Of a stretch of DNA of 64,000 nucleotides, positions 37,016 through 49,400 are shown one piece after another. The DNA lies in assembly GCF_036417845.1 (NCBI RefSeq), contig NC_089978.1:136642288-136706287 (forward strand), read 5' to 3'. The translations under genes were made by a program, and so were the position numbers. The notes under the pieces are model-generated. The model was given only the letters and a program-made list of their open reading frames with translations, did not search any database and was not told the origin of the DNA. This DNA is from Apteryx mantelli (lineage: Eukaryota > Chordata > Aves > Apterygiformes > Apterygidae). Numbering within the stretch: position 1 is the first letter of the stretch; each line of letters starts with the position of its first letter.

Positions 37016-38636
37016 ACAACCAGTGGCAGAGAAGGCTGATATCACTGGTGTTCACCCCAGACATCTGTCTGCAGGTTCTGACCTGTTCTGTTTTGCTCAG
37101 TCATCTCCATCCATGGGGCATAGATGCATGATTACTTGTTCAGTAAGTCATTTGCAGTGGTCCCACACTGAATGCCACAGTGACTGGTACACCAATGTGA
37201 CTGGCATACACAAATCCATATGACCATTTGCTAAACAAGAAATGGTTGTGCAATGCAAGCAGAAAAGAGATTTAGCAGGTCAGTCATGTGTCTATCAGAC
37301 ATGCTCAGGCTGCATCTCATGGAGAAGAAAAGAACAATTCTTGTAAAAACTATATATTTGCGTGGTGTCTAGTGTAGACACATGGTCTACCACAGCAAGC
37401 AAAGATAGTTGAAAAAGTTACGCAGCCTGTCTACACCAGATGTTGTATGTTTTTAAGTAGAACCAATTAAATTGCGTTCATAAGATATATTTTAGGAAAC
37501 AAAGCCAGTTTCTTTTCTAGTCTAAATAAGGCCTCGCATCCCTGAATTTTGTCTCCTCCCAGCAGCACACTATGAAGACAGCTCTATCTTGTCCAGTAGC
37601 CCACATTGCAAAGACAGGGCCAGGTTAAAGCATAAGCATGACAGACCAGAGCCATGTATCCCAGATTTTCAAGTAAGAATCTCATGTGTCACTGAAGAGG
37701 GATCCAGTCCTTCCCAAAGTGAAGGAAACCTTGAACCTGTGACCTTGGTCTAGTCTGCAGAAAGCCTGAAAAAAAAAAAAAATCACTCAGGTGTACATTT
37801 TCTGTGCTTCCCAACGTATGTTTGAGCTGGTGGGAGCTTCCTCATTAAAGAGTAAGACATGAGAGAAGTCTGGAGGCAGGCACCTCCTGCTGCTGCTCCA
37901 TCATGGCCACACCACAATGGCATCAGCACAGTTTCCACACAGTGTGCAGCACCTTTCCTTCCTCTTAAATGAAACTGGTGATGGAGCAGTCCCCACACCA
38001 AACTAGCAAGTGTTCCTTTTCTGAGTAGCCCTGATGATCCTACCCCTAACAGGAAGAAAAACTTGGCAGTTTTGCTTGGAGATAAGTCTGCACCACTGTT
38101 TGGGCTCTCACCCCCTCCTAAAGGAGAAAGAGCATTCCCAGGGTCTCCTCAGGCACTGAGATGTCTGGAATGTAAAGAGAGCATAAAATCAGATGTTAAA
38201 ATTTGTGCACAGGGCGGGTAGGGGTGAAATTTAGCTCCAGTAAAATGTGGTTTCACATTTCTTCTCACAGAAAAGAACTGCTTTTTCTGTCTGGTATATT
38301 TTCCTCAGAAATAACACATGCAAAAAATGACAAGTGATGTAATTTGACAAATGCAGACACCATGACATTCTTTATATTGCTCCAGCCTGTAAAATGCCAC
38401 TGAAACCCTTTGCTGTGGTTGATGTATAGAAGGGTAAAATCACTTGTGACCCTTGGAGATCTTCTCTTTCCCACTTAGCAATGGTTTCTCTCTGAGAAAG
38501 GTTCTCCAGTGATCTAGTTACTCATTCACATCCTAGGGCCTCCTGGCTCCAAGAGCATGTCAGGAGTTTCCATGCCACTTGGGCTTTTTCTTATGGTAAC
38601 ATATGTCAGCCACTGCTCAGATGGTGAACAGACTGC

Positions 38637-38637
38637 A

Positions 38638-38685
<48 letters not shown>
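38637..38685. repeat. (GA)n microsatellite
   Basis: About 24 GA units with a single AA interruption near 38659. It is simple sequence and likely length-polymorphic. Confidence 0.95.
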
Positions 38686-40290
38686 CATTAAGAATGGTCC
38701 TGAGCTGGCATTAACTCCATCTCTGCCAATAGTGTGATATCTGAGAAGGTGCTGAGAAGCTCATAGATTTTGCAATGTAGGTTGTTGGGCAAAGAGAGAG
38801 GAAGTGGCAAAGGGAGGGGGTTTCCTTCCAGGACTTATTTTCTGATGAATTTTTCACTCCCTTTGTTTTCTCAGTCCCCTTCTTTTTTGTTCCCTCCCTC
38901 CCTTCCATTTCAGGTCCCATTAAGGAGTGGGATGCAGAGATTTGGAGTGTTCTGCTTCCCCACTTTGCACCAGTGGTGATACTTCATCAGCTCTGAGCAC
39001 AGTGTAACCCACAAGACATAATGAAGGAATACTAGCAGGACAGAAGCCTACTGCATCTAAACCTTAATCTAACAAACTGCTCTGGGAGCTAACTTGATAT
39101 TCAGAATCCCACACTCTGTTTTGAAGGTCTCTTCAGTGTCACTTGCACACAGCAAGTCAGCAGAGAGTTCTGTGGGTAAGTCTCAAAGACATATCTGTCC
39201 AAACTAGCTCTGCAAGAACCCTGAGTGCCACCCCTCTGGGAGATGATTGACATTTTTGTATGTGGTTGTGGGATCCATGAAAACAAAAGAACACATCTTC
39301 AAGTATTCAAACCATTTCAGTGCAAACAGCTTTTCCTCTTGGAGCTTCCTTACATTTTTCAGGAATAAAATAACCACCTCTAAAACAAAGACCCTCTTCC
39401 CCAACCAAAAGTCTTATCACAAAACTATCCAAAATATTTATTTAGGGCTCAGTGAATCATGCTTTGGCTTTGAATGCTTTTGCTTTCCCTTTCTAATTTT
39501 GACAAATGAAATGAAATGTTGAGTTAAATTTGACCTAAATATGCTTATGAATTTGGTTGGTTGGGGTGTTTTATTCAGTTCAGCCACAGAGTTGAAAAAA
39601 CAATTATGTAGGTCTTAGCCCTCCCCAGCTCTTGGGCTAGATGCATATCATACCTAGAAAAACACAGGCCTCAGCTAGGAATATGCAGCAGTCAGTAATG
39701 TTAAGTTTCAGACAAACCTATATTGGTTCTGTGTTATGCTGAACTTTTTGAGATTTTCGTATAAGGCCTGCTTAGTTTCCTGGCTGCTCTTTGTGCAGTC
39801 CATCTGCTGTCTCAGGAGTTCTATTAGCCTGACTTTTCCTTTAAGCGTATCTTTGATTTTCTTGTCTTTGAGGTTTTTTTTTTTTCTTTCTCTCTCTTCC
39901 CTGAGTCCTCTTCTTCTGAAGGATTTTTTGCCTCCATGCTTTTTGATCCTCATAGTTTGCACCTGTGAAATGCAGATACAGACTCCTTAGGCTGGTAGAT
40001 GGCTGTTATGATGGGAAAGGAGTGCACTGGAACAGGAGCTTGTTGCCCCATGGGGAAGGGGTGGGGGTAGTCAACACTACCTATGCAGGAGAGCTGTGGG
40101 TGAAAGTACCACACAGACTTCCCAGTGTGTCAAGAATACCACTGCCCTTGGGAATAGGGGAGCTAGTTCTGGGAAGTGGCATCTTTCCAGGCATCGGGGT
40201 TTCCCTTTGCCACTCTCAAGCCTGTCCTCTGCTCCTTCCAGGCACCCAGTACAGTAAATGTAGGTACCTAGGCAAGATTTCAGAGGGGGA

Positions 40291-40330
40291 CATTAAGGTC
40301 ACTTGTCAGACATTAAGGTCACTTGTCAGA
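40291..40330. repeat. 20-bp exact tandem duplication
   Basis: The 20-bp unit cattaaggtcacttgtcaga occurs twice in direct succession without mismatch. This indicates a recent duplication or slippage. Confidence 0.95.
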
Positions 40331-40806
40331 TGGAGAGAAGCACTATTCTTGGGTAGAAGGGCTCCCCCTTCACATTTGAGGCAGAGGAAGTAAGGGTCAC
40401 TTGTTGGAGAAGGCAGAGACAGAAGCCTCAAGTGTTTTCAGTCTGGGCAGGGTTCCTAACCTCCAGCTACTTCCCTCTCGCCTTTGTTACTGAGAAACAT
40501 GGAGAAAGGATCTCTGAAGGCAATGCTTAGGGAATTTGGGCAAGGAAGACTCAGAGAAGCACATCTTTCTAATAACTCCTATGGAAAGAAGTGAGAGAGA
40601 ATTTGTAAAGGTGGTATGCATGATGGCTGTTACTACAGTAACATCACAAGCCCAGGACTGGACTAGCCTGGAGGATTGCAGGGCAGAAGTTGGAGGCACT
40701 TGGGAGAGTTGTGTGGTATATTCCAGGGCTGTGAAAACAGAGAAGGAAACAGAAGACTTACAGAGGAAAGAAATAAAACCCAAACCAGACATTTATATCT
40801 GTAGTT

Positions 40807-40812
40807 TTTATT
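40807..40812 (-). promoter_or_regulatory. Distal poly(A) signal of SLC2A3
   Basis: AATAAA on the - strand lies about 2.6 kb beyond the SLC2A3 stop and is followed by a GT-rich stretch (tgtctggtttgggttttatt, about 40768-40793). A proximal candidate AATAAA lies at 42672-42667, about 770 nt past the stop. Mammalian GLUT3 transcripts also have a long 3' untranslated region, which favours the distal site, but both may be used. Confidence 0.5.
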
Positions 40813-43438
40813 TTAAAAACAGGAAACACAACCACATATTAATAATAAGCATATAAAACCCATCTGAAATATTCACAATGCCATTGCAGAAAATAAGAAG
40901 AGACACCATGTGAGACAGACCTATACATTTCAGTCCAAGCCAACACACAAATCCCTGATGCACAGTAGGGAATGCTCTTACACACAGCTGTGGGGGTGGG
41001 ATTTCCAAACATACAGGTGCCCAGACAGAAATATTGCCTCTCCAGGTGCTGGAGGGTCAAAGGAAAGGCACAGAATTTGTATAATTGAGCCAAAATATGA
41101 AAGTAGGGAGAGGAAATAGTCATATATAATACCTCTGGGAATAAATATCTGGAGCAGAAGCCTGATGGAAAGCTAGGGAGAAATGGGCATAATAGGATCA
41201 CATTGTGCAAAAAGGGATTATTTCAAATTAAGTCACAGGCAATATTTCCTGGCAACAAACTTTGCTCATCTTTGCAAATGTTTATCACTAGAGAAAGTAG
41301 AAATGTCATCACTGTAGTTACTGAAAATGCCAGAAGGACCCCCCTGACTATACATTGATGGGAAATTCTCCAACCTGCTCTGAAGCAATATGTTGTCAGG
41401 AAAGCTTGGGCAATCCATGCTACCACAATTCTGTTGGCATTCCTCCCTTTCTGAGTCATTTTTTCTTTTACACACTTTGAAACCTGAGGGCCTCCCTCTC
41501 TGTAGGGCCAGCCATGAATTCCGGCATGTGTTCGCAGGCAGACCTGAACCACTGTATTCAGATCCTGAGTTTGATTCAGTCTGAAAACACAGAAGAACTT
41601 TGAGCAGGAGTTTCAAAGTGGACCTTCCCCTGTGCCACCTTTACATAGCCTGTGCAGGCCTGGACAGACATGGCCACAGACTCTTTCTCAACAGAGCATT
41701 ACAGTCAGTGAAGCAGAGCTCTCAACCCTTGATTGCAAAGATACTTTATGCACTAATTTTTGCCTTCCTAAACTGAACTGTGATAGCTTGGCAGCAAGGG
41801 CTAGGCATGTACATACTCTAAGTGGCCTAGCAACTAGGAGACAAGGCAGGAGAGACCATTTTCTATGGATGCACAATTACTATGTCTCCCATAGTCCATT
41901 CAACAGAGGGTGATATTACACAGCTGCACGCAAACCTACACAGTACACTGCACAATGGTGGACATTGCAACATCATGCAAATCTTCCAGAGTCGATAGAC
42001 AAGACAAAAACATTTGGCCTACAGCCAACGGGCTGAGTACTGCGCATTTTTTGCACTGCTAATCTAGCAGGTTCCTTTAGCTCTGGTCTCTAGTCCTGCA
42101 TCTCCACCTTTATAAACTTATACATACCATAACTGATTACTACTGTGTCCAGAAGGCTCATGTTACATGCCTCTGTCTAAAATTTATAAGAACAATTGCT
42201 AAGAAAATACAGCTTTGGAAAATAATTTTTTCCTTGCACATCTTAAGTAACAATCTGTATGTTTCAGACTTTATGGCCTACTATAAAATAGCAATAGAGA
42301 AGCCAAAAATCAAAAGAAGGCAGAAAAAGTCACCTTCTGGTCTGCAATTATCGCCCTCAATCATCCCGCACAATGCTTAACTGTGACTGAAAATAATATA
42401 AAGTAACAATGTCCATTCACTGCAATACCACATTTTTCAAGTAAAACTTAGGAAAAATACTTAACATGGCCACCAATAAATCCCAGAGGACACAAGGATT
42501 TTGGTGGGCATGCAAACATATAGTTCTTCTCACTAGTATTCAATTCTTCATATTTGTTTCCAGAGGGCAGAAATAACTTTTAAAGGTGATGTGACTAATT
42601 GGCTCTGTTCTACATACCAGCCAGAATGCCTGATTTCCTGTTAGTACCATATTTCTCCTTTACAATTTTATTCCTTCTCAAGTCTACAGCATCTTTTGTT
42701 AGAATAGTTATTTCTCTTAAACATCTTCTATTTCATAATCTGTACATTTTTGTACACCATTAAAAAAATAAATATTTACAAAGTGACATACAAATAAATA
42801 AACTTAAACAAAAAATTATGTTTTCAGTCTGTCTATTAAAAAAAAAAAAAAAGAACAGGAAAAAAATATGCATGTAACTTGGTCCCTTTTTCCTGAGGCT
42901 GAAAAAAGTGCACACTGTATAGGAAAAAGCAACAGGATGGCTTTTTGGTAGGTTTGTTAAATTCCAGCATAACACTGCGCATAAACATACACACATGGAG
43001 TAGACTTGTAAAGTGGGGTGCAGGGGACTTATTTAGTGACTTTAGTTCACTCTACAAAAATAGTAATTAGATTCAAATACCTAATGGTCACACATGTGTA
43101 AGTATGTTAATCCCAAGTAGCAAGGTGAGAAAAGCAAAAATATTGCCAGCTGTTCTCTGTTCTCCTGATGTCTGTGGCAGGGGAAGATGAGATTACCTTT
43201 GCTAGAGCACCAGGTGCCTTCCAGCGTTGAAAATGGGATCTCCCACATCAGATCTGCTTAACACTGGTGAGGCCTGGCAGAAAGGGGATATGTGGGTGGG
43301 AAGAAGAAAATAACAGCAATTGAGAAAAAATCATCCCAGTTTTCTCTCTCTCTTTTTTTTTTTTTCTCTCTCTGCTCATTCCTTTAATGACTTCTCTGTG
43401 AGCACAGAAAAGAGTCAAGGAAGGGATGTGTCATGATC
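40813..43438 (-). other. 3' untranslated region of SLC2A3
   Basis: AT-rich sequence follows the GLUT3 stop codon on the - strand, with many ATTTA-like words around 42.2-42.9 kb that could act as AU-rich stability elements. It contains a poly-A/T tract near 42838-42852 and a second candidate poly(A) signal at 42672-42667. No coding potential is evident. Confidence 0.5.
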
Positions 43439-46400
43439 TTAGGCAGCTTCTTTATCAGGTTGTATGCTGTTCAGTTCCACCATAGGGTTCTTCTCCACTG
43501 GTGATGTGGGGCTGGTTTCTGCTCGTCCTTCAAAGCCCCTGGAGATATCTTCAAATGTCCTGCCCTTGGTCTCTGGCACTTTGAAGAATGTGAAGACAAA
43601 GAAGATGACCAGGAAAACGAGGAAAATGAGGAAGACATAGGAGCCACATAGTTTCTGCAGGGAGGATAAAAGTGGGAGGTTTTAATCTGGAAAGATCACA
43701 GACCTTTTGGTCATTTGATGTTGATAGGTCAGAATTCTAACACCTTTCTCCAGCAATGCCCTTAATGATTTGTTTTCAGCTCATCAGTTTTTAAAAGGAA
43801 ACCAGGTTCCTTGTGGGCTTCTGAAAAGCTTCAACATTCCGGGGAGGGGGCAAAATTAAGGCTTTTAAGGGGAAAAACTTAATGTGCTAATTAAGATGGT
43901 CCTCCACCTGTTTGTAGGCTACAAGCAGTAAGAGAAAGTAGAACATAAGGTGAGCCACAACACTCTTAACATTCAGTAACAATCAGAACACAGGCTCAGG
44001 GACTGCTGGAGGTCTGCCTTCAATGGGAAATCAGGCTGCTAAGGGTCATACCCAGCCACGTTTTGTGAATCTGCAAGGATGGAGATTCCACAATCATTTT
44101 GGACACCTTTTCCAATACTGCAGCACTCCCACAAGTGCTTTGCACACGGGGTCCTTACCTCTGCATAGGGGAAGAGCATTCCCACCAAGAAATTAGATGT
44201 CCAGTTGGAACAACCAGCCACTGCCATGGCTGCAGGGCGTGGGCCCTGACTGAAGAGTTCAGCCACAATGAACCAGGGTATTGGGCCAGGACCAATCTCA
44301 AAGAGAGCCACAAAGCCAAAAGTGGCAACAATGCTGATATATCTGATCCATTCCACAATGTCCTGCAAGGAAATGAAACATGAGCAGCTGAAAGTTGAAA
44401 GGTAAATGTAGCACAGCACAATGCAATGTCCATTGTCACAACTTTCTTAGCAGCACCCTGAACACTGTGGCACAGTTCCTGCAGTTGGGAAGTTGCGCTC
44501 TCCACTGTACTCCACTAGGACATCTCCTTCCTTTACCTCTGTGCTCAGCTCTAACCCCAGCTGTATCTGTCTTGTCCTGCAATTCTACCCTCTACAGCTG
44601 TATAGTTTTATAGGTCCCCTGCTGGGGTGACAGTCTGGGCAAGAACACCAATTACTCACCTTCAGAGCTAAAGCGACAGTCATAAGGACAGCACACACAG
44701 CCATGCCACCCAAACCAATTAAATGGAGGGTCCTGCGCCCCGCACGCTCCACCAGGAACAGCTGAAAACATGGCAGAAGAGAAAAATCAATGACTTTAGC
44801 AGCAAGAGCAGAAAAGGCCCCCTGAGTCACAATGTGCACTGCACCTGTTTTTTTTACCTGCCTGTAACCCTCAGTGCCAGTGGTGAGCTCAGTTCAGGTC
44901 ACCAGGTCCTGCTCTCTCCTTGACACGAATGGCTCTCCTCTCTCTGGCTCTTGCTACTGTCCTTCTCTCTCATCTCTCATCTTGTTTTCATTCTTTACTC
45001 CATTTCTTTCTTCTAAAATGATGACAATACCTCCTTCTCCTCTCCTTTCCTCGCTTCCCTTCCCACAATACTTTTGATGCATTCTTTTCTTTGCACTTAC
45101 AGGCCACTGACTAGCCCAACACTCTGCCACAACCTGGCTGTTTGTCTTCAATCACATCTCCCGAAAGACCCCATGCAGACTAGTTCAGATGTGCTGTTAC
45201 ATCTCTTACCTCAAGCCCCTGCTCTACTTACCGATACAACAGTGAAGACAGTGTTTACCACGCCAGCTCCAATGGTGGCATACACAGGCTGTGTGATACC
45301 AGCTCTTTCGAAAATCCCCGTAGAATAATAGAACACCTAAAAAGAGAAGCAGAAGTTGGATGTGGTACAGTTCCACTATTTGAGAGCATGTCCCTCATGT
45401 TCCTTGCCTAATGCCACATAGGCCCAACAGGGAGCTTCCAAGAAACACTCAATAGTGTAAAACAGCATGCTTCCAATCAAGGTTCACTCACTTGATGCAT
45501 GGGTGTAATGTCTTGCCAGGGAGTGGTGTGGGGAAAACAAAAGCCAATATAATCCCCATCTCCCATCTTAGGGATCTCTGTGTAGTATCACACAGTAGTG
45601 CCCTCCAGTCAAGGCACAAAACAGAGGTCTTTGGAAGCACAGTGCTCTCACCACTAGCGGTAAGCAACTATTTTGAAGTGCAAGTATAGCCAGAGATCAC
45701 TGAGACTCATAGATGGATCAGGAAGATAACTCACAGCATTGATGCCTGAGAGCTGCTGGGAAAGCTGCAGCATGATGGCAATGATGATGGCTTGACGGTA
45801 GTTTGGAGAGCGGAAGAGCTCTGGCACAGTTGCTTTCTTTTCCTGGGACATTTTGGCACTCTCTTCTTTCATTTCCTGGATGTCTTGAGACACATCTTGC
45901 GTACCACGGAGCTTCTGGAGAACTGGAGGGAGGAATACAAAAATGCCAGGTATAATACACTCATGGACAGCAGGTTCCCCCAACCCCTGTCCTGCTGTCC
46001 TGTTTATTTGGGGGAGGGCACACAGGGAAGACAGGACTGCCTGCAAGTCAGTGTTTGGGCCTGCTGTGTGGGAAAGCCTGAGCTTCTACATGTAGCCTTG
46101 GGTCATCTTTTCCACCCAGAGAAACCAGGCCCAGGCTCTGCATATATGTTACTTGTGCTCCAAACTTTCACTTGATTCCTAATTCTGTTCACACACTCTC
46201 CTTGAGAGTCTCTAGAAGAAGAGCTGAATCCAGCAGTCTGCAGGGTTAATTCTCTATAGTAGCTGGAGGAAACCCTCCAAGCTCTTTGTTAAATCTCAGC
46301 CCATTTCCTGCCATTCAGAAGGAGCTGACAGAGGTGCAGCAGCTGATATTGCTACATGTCATTAGGCCAGGTGTGACTCCTAGTGTCTTAATCCCACCAG

Positions 46401-49400
46401 GAGTCTGCTGGAATGCCAGGTTTCTCAAACTTTTTGGCATTGGTGAAGTTAAAGGGAGGCAAGAGCAGGTCTAGTGCCCTCCAAGAATCACACCCTTAAC
46501 CAGGCTCCAGAGTCAGTCCAGGTCTCCCACCTTACGCCAGGCTCTGAAGTTAGTCCTGGCCTCCCACTCTCAAGTTCAGGGCAAGCTGGGAGCCACAGTA
46601 CTGCACTGCCCCTTTTAGGGATAAGTTCTCACCTGCCTGTGCTTTCTCCTCCTCCATCTTGTTGATCAACAGGAAGCGGGGGCTCTCAGGGCAAAAAAGA
46701 AGAGCCACACACTGAAGGATTGCTGGGAGGATCGTGAACCCCAAAAGCAGTGGCCAAAGTTTTTCAGTCCCCATGATCCCCTCCAGGCCAAAGATCTATA
46801 CCAAGAAACGGACAGAAAGAAAATGACTGAATACTCTCTGATTCCTTACCCCCACGCCAGTGAGTGTGTCAGGATGACATACTGCAACTAATGGCAAGTG
46901 CAAGCCACTTAAAGGTCTCAAGTCCACAAAACCATCCCCCCCCTAATACTTCCCCATCAATACTGAATCCGGTTGTGACAGGCTTACCTGGGCCACCAGG
47001 ATGCCAACAACAATGCCTAGCTGGTTGAGGGTTCCAAAGGCTCCACGGAGGCTGGTGGGTGAGATCTCACTGATGTACATGGGTACAAAGCCAGTGCAGA
47101 GGCCACAGAAGAGGCCAATGATGAAGCGGCCAATGATCAGCATCTCCACTGCTTTTGCCATCCTGGAGAAGGCCATGAGAGTGCCACCAGCAAAGGCCAA
47201 GATGTTCACCAGCAGCATGGAGTTCCTCCTGACAGGAGACAAATGTAAAGGCTGAGGTTAAACTGGCAACATGGTGGAAAAATCATGGAGAAGGGGTAAA
47301 CCTACCCATGGTCCCCATCTTAGGGGTAGTAGGAGAGCAGGGGTAAACCTACCCATGATCCTCATCTTGAGGGTGGTAGGAGAGCAGAGCAACTCCCATT
47401 CAGCTCCTGCCTTGGCATTACTCTCCCCATTTCTTTCTCTTTTTGCAGCCCATGCATTCTTGCTTCCTTCACAGCCTTGTCCTTCCCTCTTCCCCCTACT
47501 TCTGATCTCTTTCTCCTAACACTGCACTGTAGAAGGGTAAAATTCCCCAATGGCTTGGATCCCCTTTCCCAGCTTACCTGCCAAATCGATTGACGAAAAG
47601 GCTGACTGAGAAGGAGCCGATCATACCTCCTACCGAGAAGATGGCCACAGAAAGGGACCATAGTGAGGTTAGGAGCTCTGAGGAGATGGGCCCCCCACTC
47701 CGTTGTGACAAGGTTCTGTTGAAAAACCCCTGGATGATCTGCAAGAGAGAAACCACCCCAGAACAGAGAGAGGAGAGAGTTACAATCCAGTAGGAGGCAT
47801 TTTGCATTGTGGAAGGGAATATTATTTCTGGGGTCAAGAGAGTTTTTTCACGGAGACAGCAAGCAAGAAGAGATGCTAAAAATTCAGTAGGGGAAGGTAA
47901 GTCAGAGGAGGGGAAGTGTGGAAAGAGGAACTAAAAATTCAGAAGAGTGAGAAGTTCAGAGATGACTACCAGAAAGATGAAGGAGGGATTGCTTCACTAA
48001 ACATGAGGGGAGGTGGGCAAGTGATGATTAAGGAGGATGGGCTAATTTTTGGCATGTCTCTAGATGATGGTGGTGTTTTGGGGATGAGAGAGGAGGGAGT
48101 GAGAGGGGAGCAAGAGAAACATGACCAGAGGATAGAGGGTAACACTCCTGGCAATGCCAGAACTGTTTTCCCAAGAGACACAGAGAAAGTTTCACTGAAT
48201 TAAGCCCTGAAAAACTGAGACATTATTCAAAACAATCCTTCTTTGTTCCTTGGAATAGGGTGAGAAGGGATGTGACAGGGCTTTTCATGTTGCTGATTTC
48301 TGAGGCATCCGCTTTGATAATGAGGGAAGTTCTGCACTGATTGAGGGGGACATGGTCTCAGAGTGTCTTCCCCCAGCAGATGGCAGCAGGATATTAGCTA
48401 CGGAGGACACTCCACCCCCACCTCCCATGTGTATGTGACATCTCTATTCCCAGCGACAGGGTGGATGTGGTATTGGTGACTCAGTTCCTGAGAGAGGGGA
48501 ACCATCTTAGTTACAAGAAAACCACGTATCTCTTTTTCTTCTTCTTCCGTCCTTTTTTTTTTTTCCCCTTTTTTTCCTCATGGTGTAATCACAAGATGAT
48601 TTGGTCAGAATACCCCAGTCACATCCCTTTTACAAGCACTGAATCTACACTTAACACGTGTAACAAACAAACAAATGAAAAAGAAGCCTTGAGAGATGAC
48701 CCCTGAGAGAAAGTAGGGCAGCTGTAATCCCTACCAGCCCACTCTCAACTCTTTCCTGCACACTGCTCTCTACACTCCTTCTGCCCTGGCTGTTTTTTTC
48801 CTCTGACTCAGAACATCCCACCTCATCCCCTGACCAGTATGACAGGCCAGAAGACTGTTTTGTCATTTGAATGATGGCAGATTGGAGCAGGGTAGCATAC
48901 CACTTAAAATAGAAGAGTGTAATCATTTTTTTCCTCCCCTAATGTCCCAAAGGAGAAGGGACAAGATTTCTAATCACCCAAAACAAGATGAACCCTGAAA
49001 TGGTTCATATTTCCTCCACAAAACAAATAGAAAATTACCTTACTCTAGGGAAACAGCAGATGGACCTCTCCTGCCCTAGTCAACCCTCTGTACTCCAAAT
49101 TAAAAGAACAGTCCTCTCAGCTCTCTCTCTCCTCCTCAAAACTCTCTCTTGTCCTTCCTGTCCATTGTTGTAGTAAAGAGAGGGGTTTTTGAACCTCTCA
49201 TTCTTTGACAGCACAAATAATAACCATCAAACTATTAGCTGCCTGAGAGACAGCTCCTCTCTTTCTACACCTTCTTTTTCTCTCAGCTTTTTCTTGACCT
49301 CTACCCACAATGAAAAGGATGATTTTTCATCTCTCTCTCTCCTTCCTTCCCTGGACACGAGCCTCTGTCCAGTCCCTTGGGATCAGCCCCTCACCCATAC

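Larger units (their letters stand above)
37020..40790. other. Intergenic region downstream of SLC2A3
   Basis: I see no recognisable coding exon. It contains a (GA)n microsatellite at 38637-38685, a 20-bp exact tandem duplication at 40291-40330 and several short frames without known motifs. The right border is the inferred poly(A) site of SLC2A3. Confidence 0.5.
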
